From Sphingobium sp. AS12 (GTDB lineage: Bacteria > Pseudomonadota > Alphaproteobacteria > Sphingomonadales > Sphingomonadaceae): a DNA stretch of 64,000 nt. Numbering within the stretch: the first letter of the stretch is position 1; each line of letters starts with the position of its first letter. The position numbers and the translations under genes were made by a program. Location: positions 1-64,000 of the forward strand of contig NZ_JAHRGM010000067.1 in NCBI RefSeq assembly GCF_019097845.1, given 5' to 3'. The notes beneath the pieces were generated by a model that was given only the letters and a program-made list of their open reading frames with translations, was not told the origin of the DNA and did not search any database. Positions 32,133 to 41,397 of this stretch are shown here, piece by piece.

Positions 32133-32312
32133 ATGAGTATGGAGACGGACGTCAATTATCTGCTGCATCGCCAGCAGATGTCGCTGATCAAGGCGCAGGC
32201 CAGCCCCTCGCGGGAAGGGCGGAGCGCCTATGAGAGTCTGGCACAACGCTATATCGAGCAGATCGATGCCTACCGGCAGGAAAATGAGAGGCTGATCGTC
32301 CGCGCCCATTGA
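32133..32312 (+). CDS. Small 59-residue protein of unknown function
   Basis: A short gene with very good start signals: AGGAGAGG at 32119-32126, six bases before the ATG. The translation begins MSMETDVNYLLHRQQMSLIK and ends in an amphipathic helix (RYIEQIDAYRQENERLIVRA). It is soluble, charged and helical, with no signal or membrane segment. The codon use is that of neighbouring genes. Not recognised by name; small proteins beginning MSxETDVxYLLxRQ seem common in sphingomonads, but that is recollection, not a search. It ends 11 bp before a convergent gene. Confidence 0.72.
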   Translation: MSMETDVNYLLHRQQMSLIKAQASPSREGRSAYESLAQRYIEQIDAYRQENERLIVRAH

Positions 32313-32323
32313 GGGGGCGGGCG

Positions 32324-32722
32324 TCAGCGGCGCTCCAGCAACCGCTCGATCGCCAGATGATGGGCGGCGTCATCGCCACACTCCTTTTCCAGTACCGCCT
32401 TGATCCGCTGCAATTCATCTTCGGTCAGATGTTCGATGCCGATAAAATCGTTGCGGGCATTGTCCACGGCGCGGATTAGTTCGTCCAGCTTGGCCTGGAT
32501 CGCTGATCCGTCGCGATTTTGCGCATTCTGGATCAGGAACACCATCAGGAAGGTGACGATGGTGGTGCCGGTGTTGATGACCAGCTGCCATGTGTCCGAA
32601 TAATCGAAGATCGGCCCGGTGGTGATCCAGACCAGCACGACGGCGCTTGCCAATATGAAGGCGAGCGGCTGCCCGGCCCAGCTGGCTACCCGGTGCGACA
32701 GGGCTGCGAAAAATTTGTCCAC
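32324..32722 (-). CDS. Low-affinity iron permease family membrane protein
   Basis: A 132-residue protein with two transmembrane helices (LAFILASAVVLVWITTGPIF and WQLVINTGTTIVTFLMVFLI) followed by IQNAQNRDGSAIQAKLDELI and a charged helical tail. This is the bacterial low-affinity iron permease family (PF04120-like). The IQNxQNRDxxAxxxKLDELI motif is highly characteristic. Function in bacteria is not proven; the family name comes from yeast Fet4 similarity. Confidence 0.85.
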   Translation of the reverse strand: MDKFFAALSHRVASWAGQPLAFILASAVVLVWITTGPIFDYSDTWQLVINTGTTIVTFLMVFLIQNAQNRDGSAIQAKLDELIRAVDNARNDFIGIEHLTEDELQRIKAVLEKECGDDAAHHLAIERLLERR

Positions 32723-32797
32723 GATGCTGCCATCCTCTGCGCACCGCGGCGCGGTGCATTTATGCTGCGTTCAGGCATGTGTTGCCATGAAGCGTTC

Positions 32798-33121
32798 ATG
32801 ACAGCCATCGCTTTCCGTGTCCTCGCCAGCGCTCTTGGCGCATCCCTGCTGGCCTCCTGCGCCACTGTCTCCCCCGAATCGCGTCTGCGCACCGGGCTGC
32901 TGGAAGCCGGACTGCCGCCCCGAATGGCGAGTTGCATGGCCGAACGCATGGTCGATCGGCTGAGCCTGATGCAGTTGCGGCGGCTCCAGTCGCTGGCCTC
33001 GCTCCGCAAGTCTCACATGGGCGAGATGAGCGTCGATCGCTTCCTCTACAAGGTGCGCGCGCTGGAGGATCCTGAGATTTTCCTGGTCACCAGCAAAGCG
33101 GCGATCGGCTGCGCTTTTTAG
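32798..33121 (+). CDS. Predicted small lipoprotein
   Basis: A 107-residue protein with a lipoprotein signal: FRVLASALGASLLASC, where the Cys (about residue 17) would be lipidated. The mature part is helical and charged (MVDRLSLMQLRRLQSLASL; VDRFLYKVRALEDPEIFLV) and contains two more Cys residues. The start at 32798 puts the signal at the N-terminus; longer in-frame starts exist but would bury it. It lies upstream of sucC. No family function is recognised. Confidence 0.75.
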   Translation: MTAIAFRVLASALGASLLASCATVSPESRLRTGLLEAGLPPRMASCMAERMVDRLSLMQLRRLQSLASLRKSHMGEMSVDRFLYKVRALEDPEIFLVTSKAAIGCAF

Positions 33122-33126
33122 CCCTA

Positions 33127-33191
33127 TTTTGCAATAATCGGGGCCAGCGCTCCGCAAGGGTTTTGCAATTTTGCAAAGTCGTTTTGCGAAA
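33127..33191. promoter_or_regulatory. Cluster of TTTTGCAA-type sites upstream of sucC
   Basis: Four copies of one octamer lie in 65 bp: TTTTGCAA at 33127, 33161 and 33169 (the last two directly abutting), and TTTTGCGAAA at 33182. They lie 76-140 bp before the sucC start, in an otherwise GC-rich sequence. TTTGCAAA-like sites are known for RamB/ScfR-type regulators of acyl-CoA metabolism. That link is inference. Confidence 0.5.
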
Positions 33192-33266
33192 TCGCTCTGG
33201 CCCTGCAATCCCGTCTGTGCTTTAGCCGTCGCCATCACGGTTCGACGGAAAAGGACGGCACGCTCC

Positions 33267-34466
<1,200 letters not shown>

Positions 34467-34497
34467 GGCCGCTTTTTACCTGAACTGACACCAAAAG

Positions 34498-34533
34498 GGG
34501 TGCGGGTAGTCCGGTTACGGGCTGCCCGCGCCC
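34498..34533 (+). other. Intercistronic hairpin between sucC and etfB
   Basis: GGGTGCGGGTAG (34498-34509) pairs with CTGCCCGCGCCC (34522-34533) over 12 bp including two wobbles, with a 12-nt loop. No T-run follows. It may set the expression ratio between sucC and etfBA or mark an mRNA end. Confidence 0.45.
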
Positions 34534-34563
34534 GTGTTGGCATTTATAGTGGAGGATGTTGAA

Positions 34564-35313
34564 ATGAAGATCCTTGTCCCCGTGAAGCGGGTGATCGATT
34601 ATAACGTAAAGCCGCGCGTCAAGGCGGACGGCACCGGCGTCGATCTGGCGAACGTCAAGATGAGCATGAACCCGTTTGACGAGATTGCGATCGAGGAAGC
34701 CATCCGCCTGAAGGAAAAGGGCGTGGCGACCGAGGTGATCGCCGTGTCGATCGGCGTCGCCAAGGCGCAGGAAACGCTGCGCACGTCGCTGGCGATGGGC
34801 GCTGACCGCGCCATCCTGATCCAGACGGATGAGGAAGTCGAACCGCTCGGCGTGGCGAAGCTGCTCGCCAAGGTGCAGGAAGAGGAAGGCGCTGGCCTGA
34901 TCATCCTGGGCAAGCAGGCGATCGACGACGACAGCAACCAGACCGGCCAGATGCTGGCGGCGTTGCTTAACCTGCCGCAGGGCACGTTCGCATCGAAGGT
35001 AGAGGTCGAGGGCGACAGCGTGTCGGTGACCCGTGAAGTCGATGGCGGGCTGGAGACGGTCAAGCTGTCCACCCCTGCGATCATCACCACCGACCTGCGT
35101 CTGAACGAACCGCGCTACGCTTCGCTGCCCAACATCATGAAGGCGAAGAGCAAGCCGCTCGCACAGAAAACGCCTGCCGATTATGGCGTCGACATCAGCG
35201 CCCGGCTGGAGACGCTCAAGGTCGTCGAACCGCCCAAGCGCACCGCCGGCGTCAAGGTCGCCGATGTCGATGAACTGGTTGCCAAGCTCAAGGCCATGGG
35301 AGTTGCCGCATGA
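34564..35313 (+). CDS. etfB: Electron transfer flavoprotein beta subunit
   Basis: The AMP-binding beta subunit of ETF, which takes electrons from acyl-CoA dehydrogenases such as the ivd product and hands them to ETF-ubiquinone oxidoreductase. The 249 residues begin [20 protein letters not shown] and contain [18 protein letters not shown] and [20 protein letters not shown], both ETF-beta signatures. The ATG at 34564 follows GGAGG (34551-34555). The stop overlaps the etfA start (ATGA). Confidence 0.96.
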   Translation: MKILVPVKRVIDYNVKPRVKADGTGVDLANVKMSMNPFDEIAIEEAIRLKEKGVATEVIAVSIGVAKAQETLRTSLAMGADRAILIQTDEEVEPLGVAKLLAKVQEEEGAGLIILGKQAIDDDSNQTGQMLAALLNLPQGTFASKVEVEGDSVSVTREVDGGLETVKLSTPAIITTDLRLNEPRYASLPNIMKAKSKPLAQKTPADYGVDISARLETLKVVEPPKRTAGVKVADVDELVAKLKAMGVAA

Positions 35314-36239
35314 AAACGCTCGTCTGGGTTGAACATGAGGGCGGAGCCGTCAAGGACGCCACCCTGTCTGCCGTCACCGCCGCTGCCAAGCTGGGTGAAG
35401 TGCATCTGCTAGTCGTGGGAGAAGGCGTCAGTGCCGTTGCCGATGCGGCAGCGAAAATCGCGGGCGTGGGCAAGGTCCATGTCGCCGATGACGCGGCCTT
35501 TGGCCATGCGCTGGCGGAGAATGTCGCACCGCTGATCGTGGAACTGATGGGGCATCATGATGCCTTCATCGCGCCCGCCACCAGCAACGGCAAGAATATC
35601 GCCCCGCGTGTCGCCGCTCTGCTCGACGTGATGCAGATCAGCGACATCCTGTCGGTTGAGAGCGAAGATACGTTCACGCGCCCGATCTATGCCGGTAACG
35701 CGATCGCGACGGTCAAGAGCAAGGACGCCAAGAAGGTCATTACCGTTCGCGGTACGGCATTCGAAAAGGCGCAGCGGGATGGCGGTTCGGGGACGCTGGA
35801 AGCTGTGGCGTCGACCGGCGACAAAGGGCTGTCGTCCTTCGTCGGTGCCGAGATCGCTAAGCTGGAGCGTCCCGAACTGACCAGCGCCAAGATTATCGTG
35901 TCGGGTGGTCGAGCGCTCAAGGACGGGCCGACCTTTGAGGAAGTGATCTTCCCGCTGGCCGACAAGCTGGGCGCGGCTGTGGGCGCAAGCCGTGCGGCTG
36001 TCGATGCGGGCTATGTCCCCAACGACTATCAGGTCGGGCAGACCGGCAAGATCGTGGCACCCGAAGTTTATGTCGCGGTCGGCATTTCCGGCGCGATCCA
36101 GCATCTGGCGGGCATGAAGGACAGCAAGACCATCATCGCGATCAACAAGGATGAGGATGCGCCGATCTTCCAGGTGGCCGACATCGGCCTAGTGGGCGAT
36201 CTGTTCAAGGTTGTGCCGGAACTGACCGGCAAGCTGTAA
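35310..36239 (+). CDS. etfA: Electron transfer flavoprotein alpha subunit
   Basis: The FAD-binding alpha subunit of ETF, partner of etfB. The 309 residues have the N-terminal adenine-nucleotide-hydrolase-like domain and the C-terminal FAD domain with [40 protein letters not shown] and [20 protein letters not shown], the invariant ETF-alpha signature. Co-translated with etfB and followed by a strong terminator. Confidence 0.96.
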   Translation: MKTLVWVEHEGGAVKDATLSAVTAAAKLGEVHLLVVGEGVSAVADAAAKIAGVGKVHVADDAAFGHALAENVAPLIVELMGHHDAFIAPATSNGKNIAPRVAALLDVMQISDILSVESEDTFTRPIYAGNAIATVKSKDAKKVITVRGTAFEKAQRDGGSGTLEAVASTGDKGLSSFVGAEIAKLERPELTSAKIIVSGGRALKDGPTFEEVIFPLADKLGAAVGASRAAVDAGYVPNDYQVGQTGKIVAPEVYVAVGISGAIQHLAGMKDSKTIIAINKDEDAPIFQVADIGLVGDLFKVVPELTGKL

Positions 36240-36260
36240 TCCGATGTAATGCAATGAAAA

Positions 36261-36293
36261 AGGGCGCGGGGTGAAAATCCCGCGCCCTTTTTT
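36261..36293 (+). terminator. Rho-independent terminator after etfA
   Basis: AGGGCGCGGG (36261-36270) pairs perfectly with CCCGCGCCCT (36279-36288) around an 8-nt loop and is followed by T residues. The A-run before the stem lets it also serve the convergent glycine-zipper gene. Confidence 0.92.
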
Positions 36294-36296
36294 GCG

Positions 36297-36659
36297 TCAC
36301 TCGCAGTTTACGTCGTTCCTGTCGATGGCGCGGCCAGCCAGTGCGCCGGCACCGCCGCCCAGGATCGTGCCGAGGGTTTTCGAGCCACCCGGAGCGATGA
36401 CATTGCCCAGCACACCACCAGCGATGGCGCCGACGATCGTTCCGGTCGTGCCGTCGTCACGCTTGCAATAATAGCGGCCGTCGCGATCACGATAAATCTG
36501 CTCGTCGTCTCGGATCGGACGGCGCTGGTAACGGGGTGGCCCGCGACGGTCGCTGGGGCGGTCATAGCCATAGCCACGATTGCCGCCACCGTCAGAGACG
36601 CAGGCGCCCAGCGGAAGCATGGCGACCAGGGCAACCGCCAGAATGGGTTTGCGCATCAT
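36297..36659 (-). CDS. Glycine-zipper 2TM-domain lipoprotein
   Basis: A 120-residue outer-membrane lipoprotein: [20 protein letters not shown] has a good lipobox (Cys about residue 20), then a charged, Arg/Tyr-rich linker. The C-terminal glycine zipper ([16 protein letters not shown]... [17 protein letters not shown]) is typical of the 17-kDa surface-antigen/SlyB group that stabilises the outer membrane. The ATG overlaps the stop of the upstream small gene. Confidence 0.85.
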   Translation of the reverse strand: MMRKPILAVALVAMLPLGACVSDGGGNRGYGYDRPSDRRGPPRYQRRPIRDDEQIYRDRDGRYYCKRDDGTTGTIVGAIAGGVLGNVIAPGGSKTLGTILGGGAGALAGRAIDRNDVNCE

Positions 36660-36853
36660 GACACCAGCGGCGTGGCTGTGTGGCTTACCGGGGTAGTGAT
36701 TTTGGTGTCGGTGACGCGCTGGTCGGCCAGGTCGGCCTTGGCCTGGTTGTAGCGGCTGACGAGATCGTCGCGGAACTGGTCCAGCTTGCCGTCGTCATAC
36801 AGCTTCTTGCCGACATAACCGGCGATGGCGCCGAAAATCAGGGTGCGGATCAT
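36656..36853 (-). CDS. Small 65-residue membrane-associated protein
   Basis: A short protein starting MIRTLIFGAIAGYVGKKLYD, with AAGGAG about eight bases upstream of the ATG at 36853. One hydrophobic N-terminal segment is followed by a charged helical region (QFRDDLVSRYNQAKADLADQ). The layout resembles small YtxH-like proteins. It is translationally coupled to the glycine-zipper lipoprotein downstream (ATGA), suggesting a shared envelope role. The longer frame to 36895 lacks start signals. Confidence 0.78.
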   Translation of the reverse strand: MIRTLIFGAIAGYVGKKLYDDGKLDQFRDDLVSRYNQAKADLADQRVTDTKITTPVSHTATPLVS

Positions 36854-36949
36854 GGGATGGCTCCTTTGTTGGTGTCCAAGATGTCGGCCAGTCAACGGGC
36901 GGCGACGCCATGGGTTCCGGCAGAGCGGACAACAAAGAGAGCGGACAAA

Positions 36950-37162
36950 TTACTCGGCAGCGTCGGCCAGCCGTTCGGCGCGGGCGTCGGCAGCGGCGGT
37001 TTCGCGGCGGGCGCGGGCCGTGTCGGTCAGGTCCTGACGCTGGGCCATGGCCAACCACGCGGCTTCGGCGCGGAGGCAGCGATCGCGGACATTGGCCAGG
37101 GTCGCGGCGTCGGCATCGGTGCGGGCCTGCGCGGCCAGGCTGTGATAGTCGGTAACGGCCAT
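36950..37162 (-). CDS. Small 70-residue Ala/Arg-rich helical protein
   Basis: Starts MAVTDYHSLAAQARTDADAA, preceded by GAGGAGAG about four bases upstream. The whole sequence is predicted helical, rich in Ala, Asp and Arg, with no membrane segment. It lies between a cold-shock gene and the small envelope genes, all on the minus strand. No function recognised; similar short proteins are seen in sphingomonads, but this is not verified. Confidence 0.7.
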   Translation of the reverse strand: MAVTDYHSLAAQARTDADAATLANVRDRCLRAEAAWLAMAQRQDLTDTARARRETAAADARAERLADAAE

Positions 37163-37195
37163 GAGGCTCTCCTCAAAATCAAAGGATGAAGGGGC

Positions 37196-37223
37196 CGGGC
37201 GCGAAGGATGACCCCCGCGCCCG
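37196..37223 (-). terminator. Hairpin downstream of the cold-shock gene
   Basis: CGGGCGCG (37196-37203) pairs with CGCGCCCG (37216-37223) around a 12-nt loop, 17 nt after the csp stop in the minus direction. Only a weak T-rich stretch follows, so it may be a terminator or an mRNA-stabilising hairpin. Confidence 0.45.
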
Positions 37224-37239
37224 ATCCCGGCCGTCTGAA

Positions 37240-37455
37240 TTATTCAGCGTGGGCGATGTTCACCGCAGCCATCTTGCCGCGCTTGTCCTGCTCCAGGTCA
37301 TAGGACACGCGGTCCTTTTCACGCAGGGTAGCCAGGCCAGCGCGCTCGACGGCGCTGATGTGAACGAATGCGTCTGCACCGCCATTGTCGGGGGCAATGA
37401 AGCCATAGCCCTTGTCGGCGTTGAAGAACTTGACGACGCCAGTGATGCTGCTCAT
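37240..37455 (-). CDS. csp: CspA-family cold-shock protein
   Basis: A 71-residue single cold-shock domain that binds single-stranded RNA/DNA and melts mRNA structure. RNP1 is KGYGFIAPDN and RNP2 DAFVHISAVE, both intact. The start is set by AAGGA upstream of the ATG at 37455. A long leader without genes (37456-37762) precedes it, as is usual for csp mRNAs that are controlled through their 5' UTR. Confidence 0.95.
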   Translation of the reverse strand: MSSITGVVKFFNADKGYGFIAPDNGGADAFVHISAVERAGLATLREKDRVSYDLEQDKRGKMAAVNIAHAE

Positions 37456-37762
37456 TTGGTATTCCTTCTTTCTGTGCGGCGAACCCCGTGTGGACGCGCC
37501 GGGTTGCTAAGGGGCAGGGAAAGAAGGAAGTAGGTGCCGCAAAGCGCCGAAAACCGTCGATTTGCGACTGTAGCCGCGCCTATGTAGGGCAGGCAGGAGC
37601 AAATAGCAAATCGCATGACGGACTGCGGTGTTCCGGGCAGCGGGATTTGCGTGGTTGGGTATGCGGCTCCGGTCTCGCCTGTGCATCCGCCACAAGGCCG
37701 ATCCGGGCGCAATCGACGCGACTCGGTCAGCGGACATGGTGACGGCTGAATATCGGAAAAAA
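37456..37762 (-). promoter_or_regulatory. Upstream/leader region of csp, with candidate promoter at 37581-37609
   Basis: This 307-bp gap has no gene. On the minus strand TTGCTA (37609-37604), a 17-bp spacer and TACATA (37586-37581) make a plausible promoter. It would give a leader of roughly 120 nt, similar to known csp 5' UTRs. The -10 is weak, so the assignment is tentative. Confidence 0.4.
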
Positions 37763-37839
37763 TGGTAGCGGAGGAGGGACTTGAACCCCCGACACGCGGA
37801 TTATGATTCCGCTGCTCTAACCAGCTGAGCTACTCCGCC
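37763..37839 (-). tRNA. tRNA-Met (CAT), elongator type
   Basis: A complete 77-nt cloverleaf with encoded CCA. Acceptor GGCGGAG/CTCCGCT, D arm GCTCAGCTGGTTAGAGC, anticodon stem GCGGA/TCCGC around ATCATAA (anticodon CAT), T arm GGGGGTTCAAGTCCCTC. It lacks the C-A mismatch of initiators. The sequence looks like the alphaproteobacterial elongator Met rather than the lysidine-type Ile tRNA, which shares the CAT anticodon. Confidence 0.92.
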
Positions 37840-37881
37840 CCATGGGGCCGCGCGGGGCGTGTCGCCCTGCGGTGAGGCGGC

Positions 37882-37910
37882 GCTATACGCAGCGGGGACG
37901 GGTCGGTCAA
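37882..37910 (-). promoter_or_regulatory. Sigma-70-type promoter of tRNA-Met
   Basis: On the minus strand TTGACC (37910-37905), a 17-bp spacer and TATAGC (37887-37882) lie about 43 bp before the tRNA. The -10 and the spacing are identical to those of the tRNA-Ala promoter in this window. Confidence 0.7.
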
Positions 37911-37936
37911 CGGGGGTAATGCGGGTGAAACGCAAC

Positions 37937-38773
37937 TTATTTGCGGCGCACGCTCCAGCCTGCGGGCAGGGCCGTGGGATAGGCTGCCATTGCGCCCGAA
38001 TCGATCGCGCCCACCGCCTCGCTCACCATCGGACCAAGCTGGCTCATGTCGGGATTATGGCCTGCGCCCGGCACGGTCAGCAGCGTGGTGGGCTTGCCCG
38101 CGGCGGCAAACAGCGCGTCGGCCTGGCCTAGCTCGACCCGGTCATCGGCGGTACCCAACATCATGACGAGCGGTGCATGAATCTTGGTCGCCGCGTCCAG
38201 ATTATTCCATTTGTCGGGTAACAGCAGGCCCACGCCTCCGGGGGCCGATTCCTCCAGCTTGTCAAACGTGGAAAGTGTGACCACGCCCGTCACCGGCACC
38301 GTCGCCCCGACATGCAGCGCCACTGCACCGCCCAGCGAATGGCCGACCAGAAAGACATGCGCGTCCGATCCGATGAGTTCTCGCGCCCGCGCCACGAAGG
38401 CGCGACCGTCCGCCATCAGCCCCGCCTGTGTCGGGCTGCCCGGATTGCCGCCAAAGCCGCGATAGGAGACGACGATGACATGATCGCCGCGCCCGGTCAG
38501 ATGTTCGGCATAGCGGGCCGCAACCCCCTGGTTCGATCCCCGGCCATGAAAGAAGAGGATGACGTCAGGATCGCCCGGATCACCCGGCCAATAATAGCCG
38601 GTCAGCGCCAGCCCGTCCTCGGTCCGCACCGGCAGCGATTGGGGCGGTGCCTTGGTCCATTGCGCGACGCTGATCGGCGTGGCGTCGGCTTTATAAATCT
38701 GCTCCCGCACGCTCGAAGCGCAGGAGGCCAGCATCAGTGCAGCCGCAATAAACGCCGTTTTACTGCCCCGCAT
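37937..38773 (-). CDS. Lipoprotein alpha/beta hydrolase
   Basis: A 278-residue alpha/beta hydrolase anchored by a lipobox (AAALMLASC). The active-site parts are FFHGRGSNQGVAARYAEHL (oxyanion strand), the nucleophile elbow VGHSLGGAVAL, an Asp region in LGTADDRVELG and the His in GAGHNPDM. The ATG at 38773 is chosen for the upstream GAGGAC and because it starts just before the signal sequence. It resembles the serine-aminopeptidase/BEM46-like hydrolases; the substrate is unknown. It diverges from the Anbu operon. Confidence 0.85.
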   Translation of the reverse strand: MRGSKTAFIAAALMLASCASSVREQIYKADATPISVAQWTKAPPQSLPVRTEDGLALTGYYWPGDPGDPDVILFFHGRGSNQGVAARYAEHLTGRGDHVIVVSYRGFGGNPGSPTQAGLMADGRAFVARARELIGSDAHVFLVGHSLGGAVALHVGATVPVTGVVTLSTFDKLEESAPGGVGLLLPDKWNNLDAATKIHAPLVMMLGTADDRVELGQADALFAAAGKPTTLLTVPGAGHNPDMSQLGPMVSEAVGAIDSGAMAAYPTALPAGWSVRRK

Positions 38774-38836
38774 CACCGTCCTCATGCCGTTCTGCGCCAA
38801 GAATAGCGCAATCACAGGGGTCCGCACGATTTTTCT

Positions 38837-38873
38837 GTTGCAATCTTTTTAGGGCCAAGTCCTAATGTTGCAA
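38837..38873. promoter_or_regulatory. GTTGCAA direct repeats upstream of the Anbu operon
   Basis: GTTGCAA occurs at 38837-38843 and 38867-38873, exactly 30 bp apart, with the palindrome TAGG-GCCAAGT-CCTA between them. They sit 40-76 bp before the first gene of the operon. They may be paired operator sites on one face of the helix. Confidence 0.4.
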
Positions 38874-38912
38874 CGCACAACCGGCCATGATGGCTGAGGG
38901 AGGATCGACAAC

Positions 38913-40322
38913 TTGCCCTTCCATGAAATGTTTGAGCCTGATGGTTCGATACGCCCCTGCTACGCTGAAGTGCAGAAATGGGTGGAGCGAACGGGCATTT
39001 CCGGGCTTAACCGTCGACTGGACGAGGCAGAGGCGATTTTCCGCCGCATCGGCATCACCTTTGCCGTCTATGGCGAGGGGGGCGACCCCGAACGGCTGAT
39101 CCCCTTCGACCTGCTGCCGCGCATCTTCACTGCGCAGGAATGGCGCGTGCTGGACAAGGGCATCCGCCAGCGCGCCCGTGCGCTCAACGCCTTCCTGCAC
39201 GACGTCTATCATCGCGGCGAGATCGTGAAGGCCGGCATCATGCCCGCCGACATCATCTACCAGAATAGCGCCTATCTGGCGGAAATGGCCGACTTTTCGC
39301 CACCGGGCAAAGTCTATAGCCATATCGTGGGCATCGACATCGTCCGCACCGGGCCGGGTAGTTTTGAAGTGCTGGAAGATAATTGCCGCACCCCGTCGGG
39401 CGTGTCCTACATGCTCGAAAATCGCGACATCATGACGCGCATGTTCCCCGAATTGTTCGCGCAGGGGATCGTCGCCCCAGTCGATGACTATCCCGCCGAA
39501 CTACTGAAAAGCCTCAAGGAGGTCGCCCCGCCCGCGTGCAAGGGCGATCCCGTCGTCGTCGTACTGACCCCCGGCTCGCTCAACAGCGCTTATTACGAGC
39601 ATAGTTTCCTCGCCGACCTGATGGGCGTCGAGCTGGTCGAACCGGCGGACCTGTTCGTCGATGAAGGCCGGGTGTGGATGAAAACCACGCTGGGACCAAA
39701 GGTGGTCGACGTCATCTATCGTCGCATCGACGATGAATATCTCGACCCGTTGGTGTTCCGCCCCGACAGTCTGCTGGGCGTGCCGGGTATCTTCAACGTC
39801 TATCGCAGCGGCGGTGTCACGCTGGCCTCGGCCCCCGGTTCGGGTATCGCCGACGACAAGGCGGTCTATATCTATGTGCCGGAAATGATCCGCTTCTATC
39901 TGGGCGAAGCGCCGATCCTCGACAATATCCAGACCTGGCAATGCGGCAAGCCCGACGAATGCGCTTATGTGCTGGAAAATCTGCACGATCTGGTCGCCAA
40001 GGAAGTCCATGGATCGGGCGGCTATGGCATGTTGATCGGGCCGAAATCGTCGAAGGACGAAGTGGAAGCCTATGCTGCCCGCATCCGCGCTGATCCCGGC
40101 AAATTCATCGCCCAGCCGACGCTGGACCTGTCCACCGTCCCCACGCTTGGCCCCGCCAGCGTCGTTGGCCGCCACGCGGACTTCCGCCCTTACTGCCTGG
40201 TCGGCAAGCAGTTGCGGCTGGTGCCAGGCGGCCTCACCCGCGTCGCGCTGACCGAAGGGTCGCTGGTGGTCAATTCCAGCCAGGGCGGCGGGGTAAAGGA
40301 CACATGGGTCATGCAGGATTGA
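38913..40322 (+). CDS. Circularly permuted ATP-grasp protein of the Anbu system
   Basis: A 469-residue type-2 circularly permuted ATP-grasp enzyme (DUF404/DUF407), expected to form peptide or amide bonds with ATP. Landmarks: FEPDGSIRPCYAEVQKWVE near the start, EVLEDNCRTPSGVSYMLENR (about 160-180), PGSLNSAYYEHSFLADLMGV and GYGMLIGPKSSKDEVEAYAA. The start is the TTG at 38913 with GGGAGG upstream; this aligns with the MxFDEM opening of the family. It is followed by alpha-E, transglutaminase and Anbu genes, the conserved neighbourhood described for this family. Confidence 0.9.
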   Translation: MPFHEMFEPDGSIRPCYAEVQKWVERTGISGLNRRLDEAEAIFRRIGITFAVYGEGGDPERLIPFDLLPRIFTAQEWRVLDKGIRQRARALNAFLHDVYHRGEIVKAGIMPADIIYQNSAYLAEMADFSPPGKVYSHIVGIDIVRTGPGSFEVLEDNCRTPSGVSYMLENRDIMTRMFPELFAQGIVAPVDDYPAELLKSLKEVAPPACKGDPVVVVLTPGSLNSAYYEHSFLADLMGVELVEPADLFVDEGRVWMKTTLGPKVVDVIYRRIDDEYLDPLVFRPDSLLGVPGIFNVYRSGGVTLASAPGSGIADDKAVYIYVPEMIRFYLGEAPILDNIQTWQCGKPDECAYVLENLHDLVAKEVHGSGGYGMLIGPKSSKDEVEAYAARIRADPGKFIAQPTLDLSTVPTLGPASVVGRHADFRPYCLVGKQLRLVPGGLTRVALTEGSLVVNSSQGGGVKDTWVMQD

Positions 40323-40348
40323 TGATGGCTCGTCACACACACACACAT

Positions 40349-40426
40349 CCGTTCGGGCTGAGCTTGTCGAAGCCCTGCACTTCTCTTCAAGAAAGAACAG
40401 CCCTTCGACAGGCTCAGGGCGAACGG
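40349..40426. repeat. Palindromic repeat of the CCGTTCG/GTCGAAG family
   Basis: The two arms CCGTTCGGGCTGAGCTTGTC and its near-complement at the right end form an inverted repeat with an internal spacer. It is inserted between the ATP-grasp and alpha-E genes, so it interrupts the Anbu operon. A (CA)7 run lies just before it (40334-40347). Confidence 0.85.
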
Positions 40427-40443
40427 GGAAGGGGGTATCCCAC

Positions 40444-41376
40444 ATGCTGAGCCGGACCGCCGAAAATCTCTACTGGATGGCGCGCTATATGGAGCGGGCC
40501 GAGGCTACCGCGCGGCTGCTGACCATGGGGCAGCGGATGGCCATCTTGCCCGGCGCGCATCATCGCGACGAATGGCGCTCCGTCGTGCGCGCCACCGGCA
40601 GCGGCCACCAGTTCCCCGAAGGGGTGCAGGTGACCGAAAGTGATGTCGTGTCCTTCCTGATGCTGGACCTCGACAATCCCAGCTCGATCCGATCCTGCCT
40701 CCTGAAGGCCCGGTCCAACGCCAAATCGGCGCGCACCATGCTGACGCAGGATATGTGGGAAGCGCTGAACGATGGCTGGCGCAAGCTGGACAGCTATGAT
40801 GTCGGCGAAGCGCGGCAACAGCTGCCGGCCCTGATCGACTGGGTCAAGACGCGAGTGATGACCTTCCGCGGTGCCACCCATTCGGGCCAGCTGCGCAATG
40901 AAGGCCATGATTTCCTGCGCTGCGGCTCCGCACTGGAGCGGGCGCAGATGACGCTGCGGCTGCTGGACGTCAAATATTATGTCCTGCTGCCCGAAACCGA
41001 AGTGATAGGCGGCAATCGGGACCATTATCAATGGACGTCGGTGCTGCACGCTCTGTCTGGCAGCCGCGCCTATCATCATGTCTATGGCGGCACCTACACC
41101 CCCTGGCAGATCACCGATTTCCTGATGCTCAACCGCATGTTTCCGCGCAGCGTGGCCTATTGCTACGACCAGCTGGCCTATCGCCTGCACCGGCTGGAAG
41201 GGTGGCACGGCACGCGCAATCCCTGCCATGAGACGGTGCAGCAGATGGTGAGCGCGCTCGAACAGCTCGACAGTGGGGAAATCTTCCGCTTCGGCCTGCA
41301 TGAAACGGTGCAGCACGGGCTGCAAATGACCAATCAACTGGGCATGGAAATCGCCCAGGCCTATCATTTCGGCTAG
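40444..41376 (+). CDS. Alpha-E domain protein (DUF403) of the Anbu system
   Basis: A 310-residue all-helical protein of the alpha-E (DUF403) family. The start MLSRTAENLYWMARYMERAE is invariant for the family; YHHVYGGTYTPWQITDFLML and FPRSVAYCYDQLAYRLHRLE are internal helices. It always partners circularly permuted ATP-grasp proteins and is thought to help make or attach a peptide modification; its biochemistry is unknown. It is separated from its partner gene by a palindromic repeat. Confidence 0.92.
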   Translation: MLSRTAENLYWMARYMERAEATARLLTMGQRMAILPGAHHRDEWRSVVRATGSGHQFPEGVQVTESDVVSFLMLDLDNPSSIRSCLLKARSNAKSARTMLTQDMWEALNDGWRKLDSYDVGEARQQLPALIDWVKTRVMTFRGATHSGQLRNEGHDFLRCGSALERAQMTLRLLDVKYYVLLPETEVIGGNRDHYQWTSVLHALSGSRAYHHVYGGTYTPWQITDFLMLNRMFPRSVAYCYDQLAYRLHRLEGWHGTRNPCHETVQQMVSALEQLDSGEIFRFGLHETVQHGLQMTNQLGMEIAQAYHFG

Positions 41377-41397
41377 AAGGGGGAAGGGGGGCCTTTC

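Noticed and set aside
40334..40347. (CA)7 run as a phase-variation tract
   Set aside because: It is intergenic, short, and not placed between promoter elements or in a coding frame; there is no evidence of switching.
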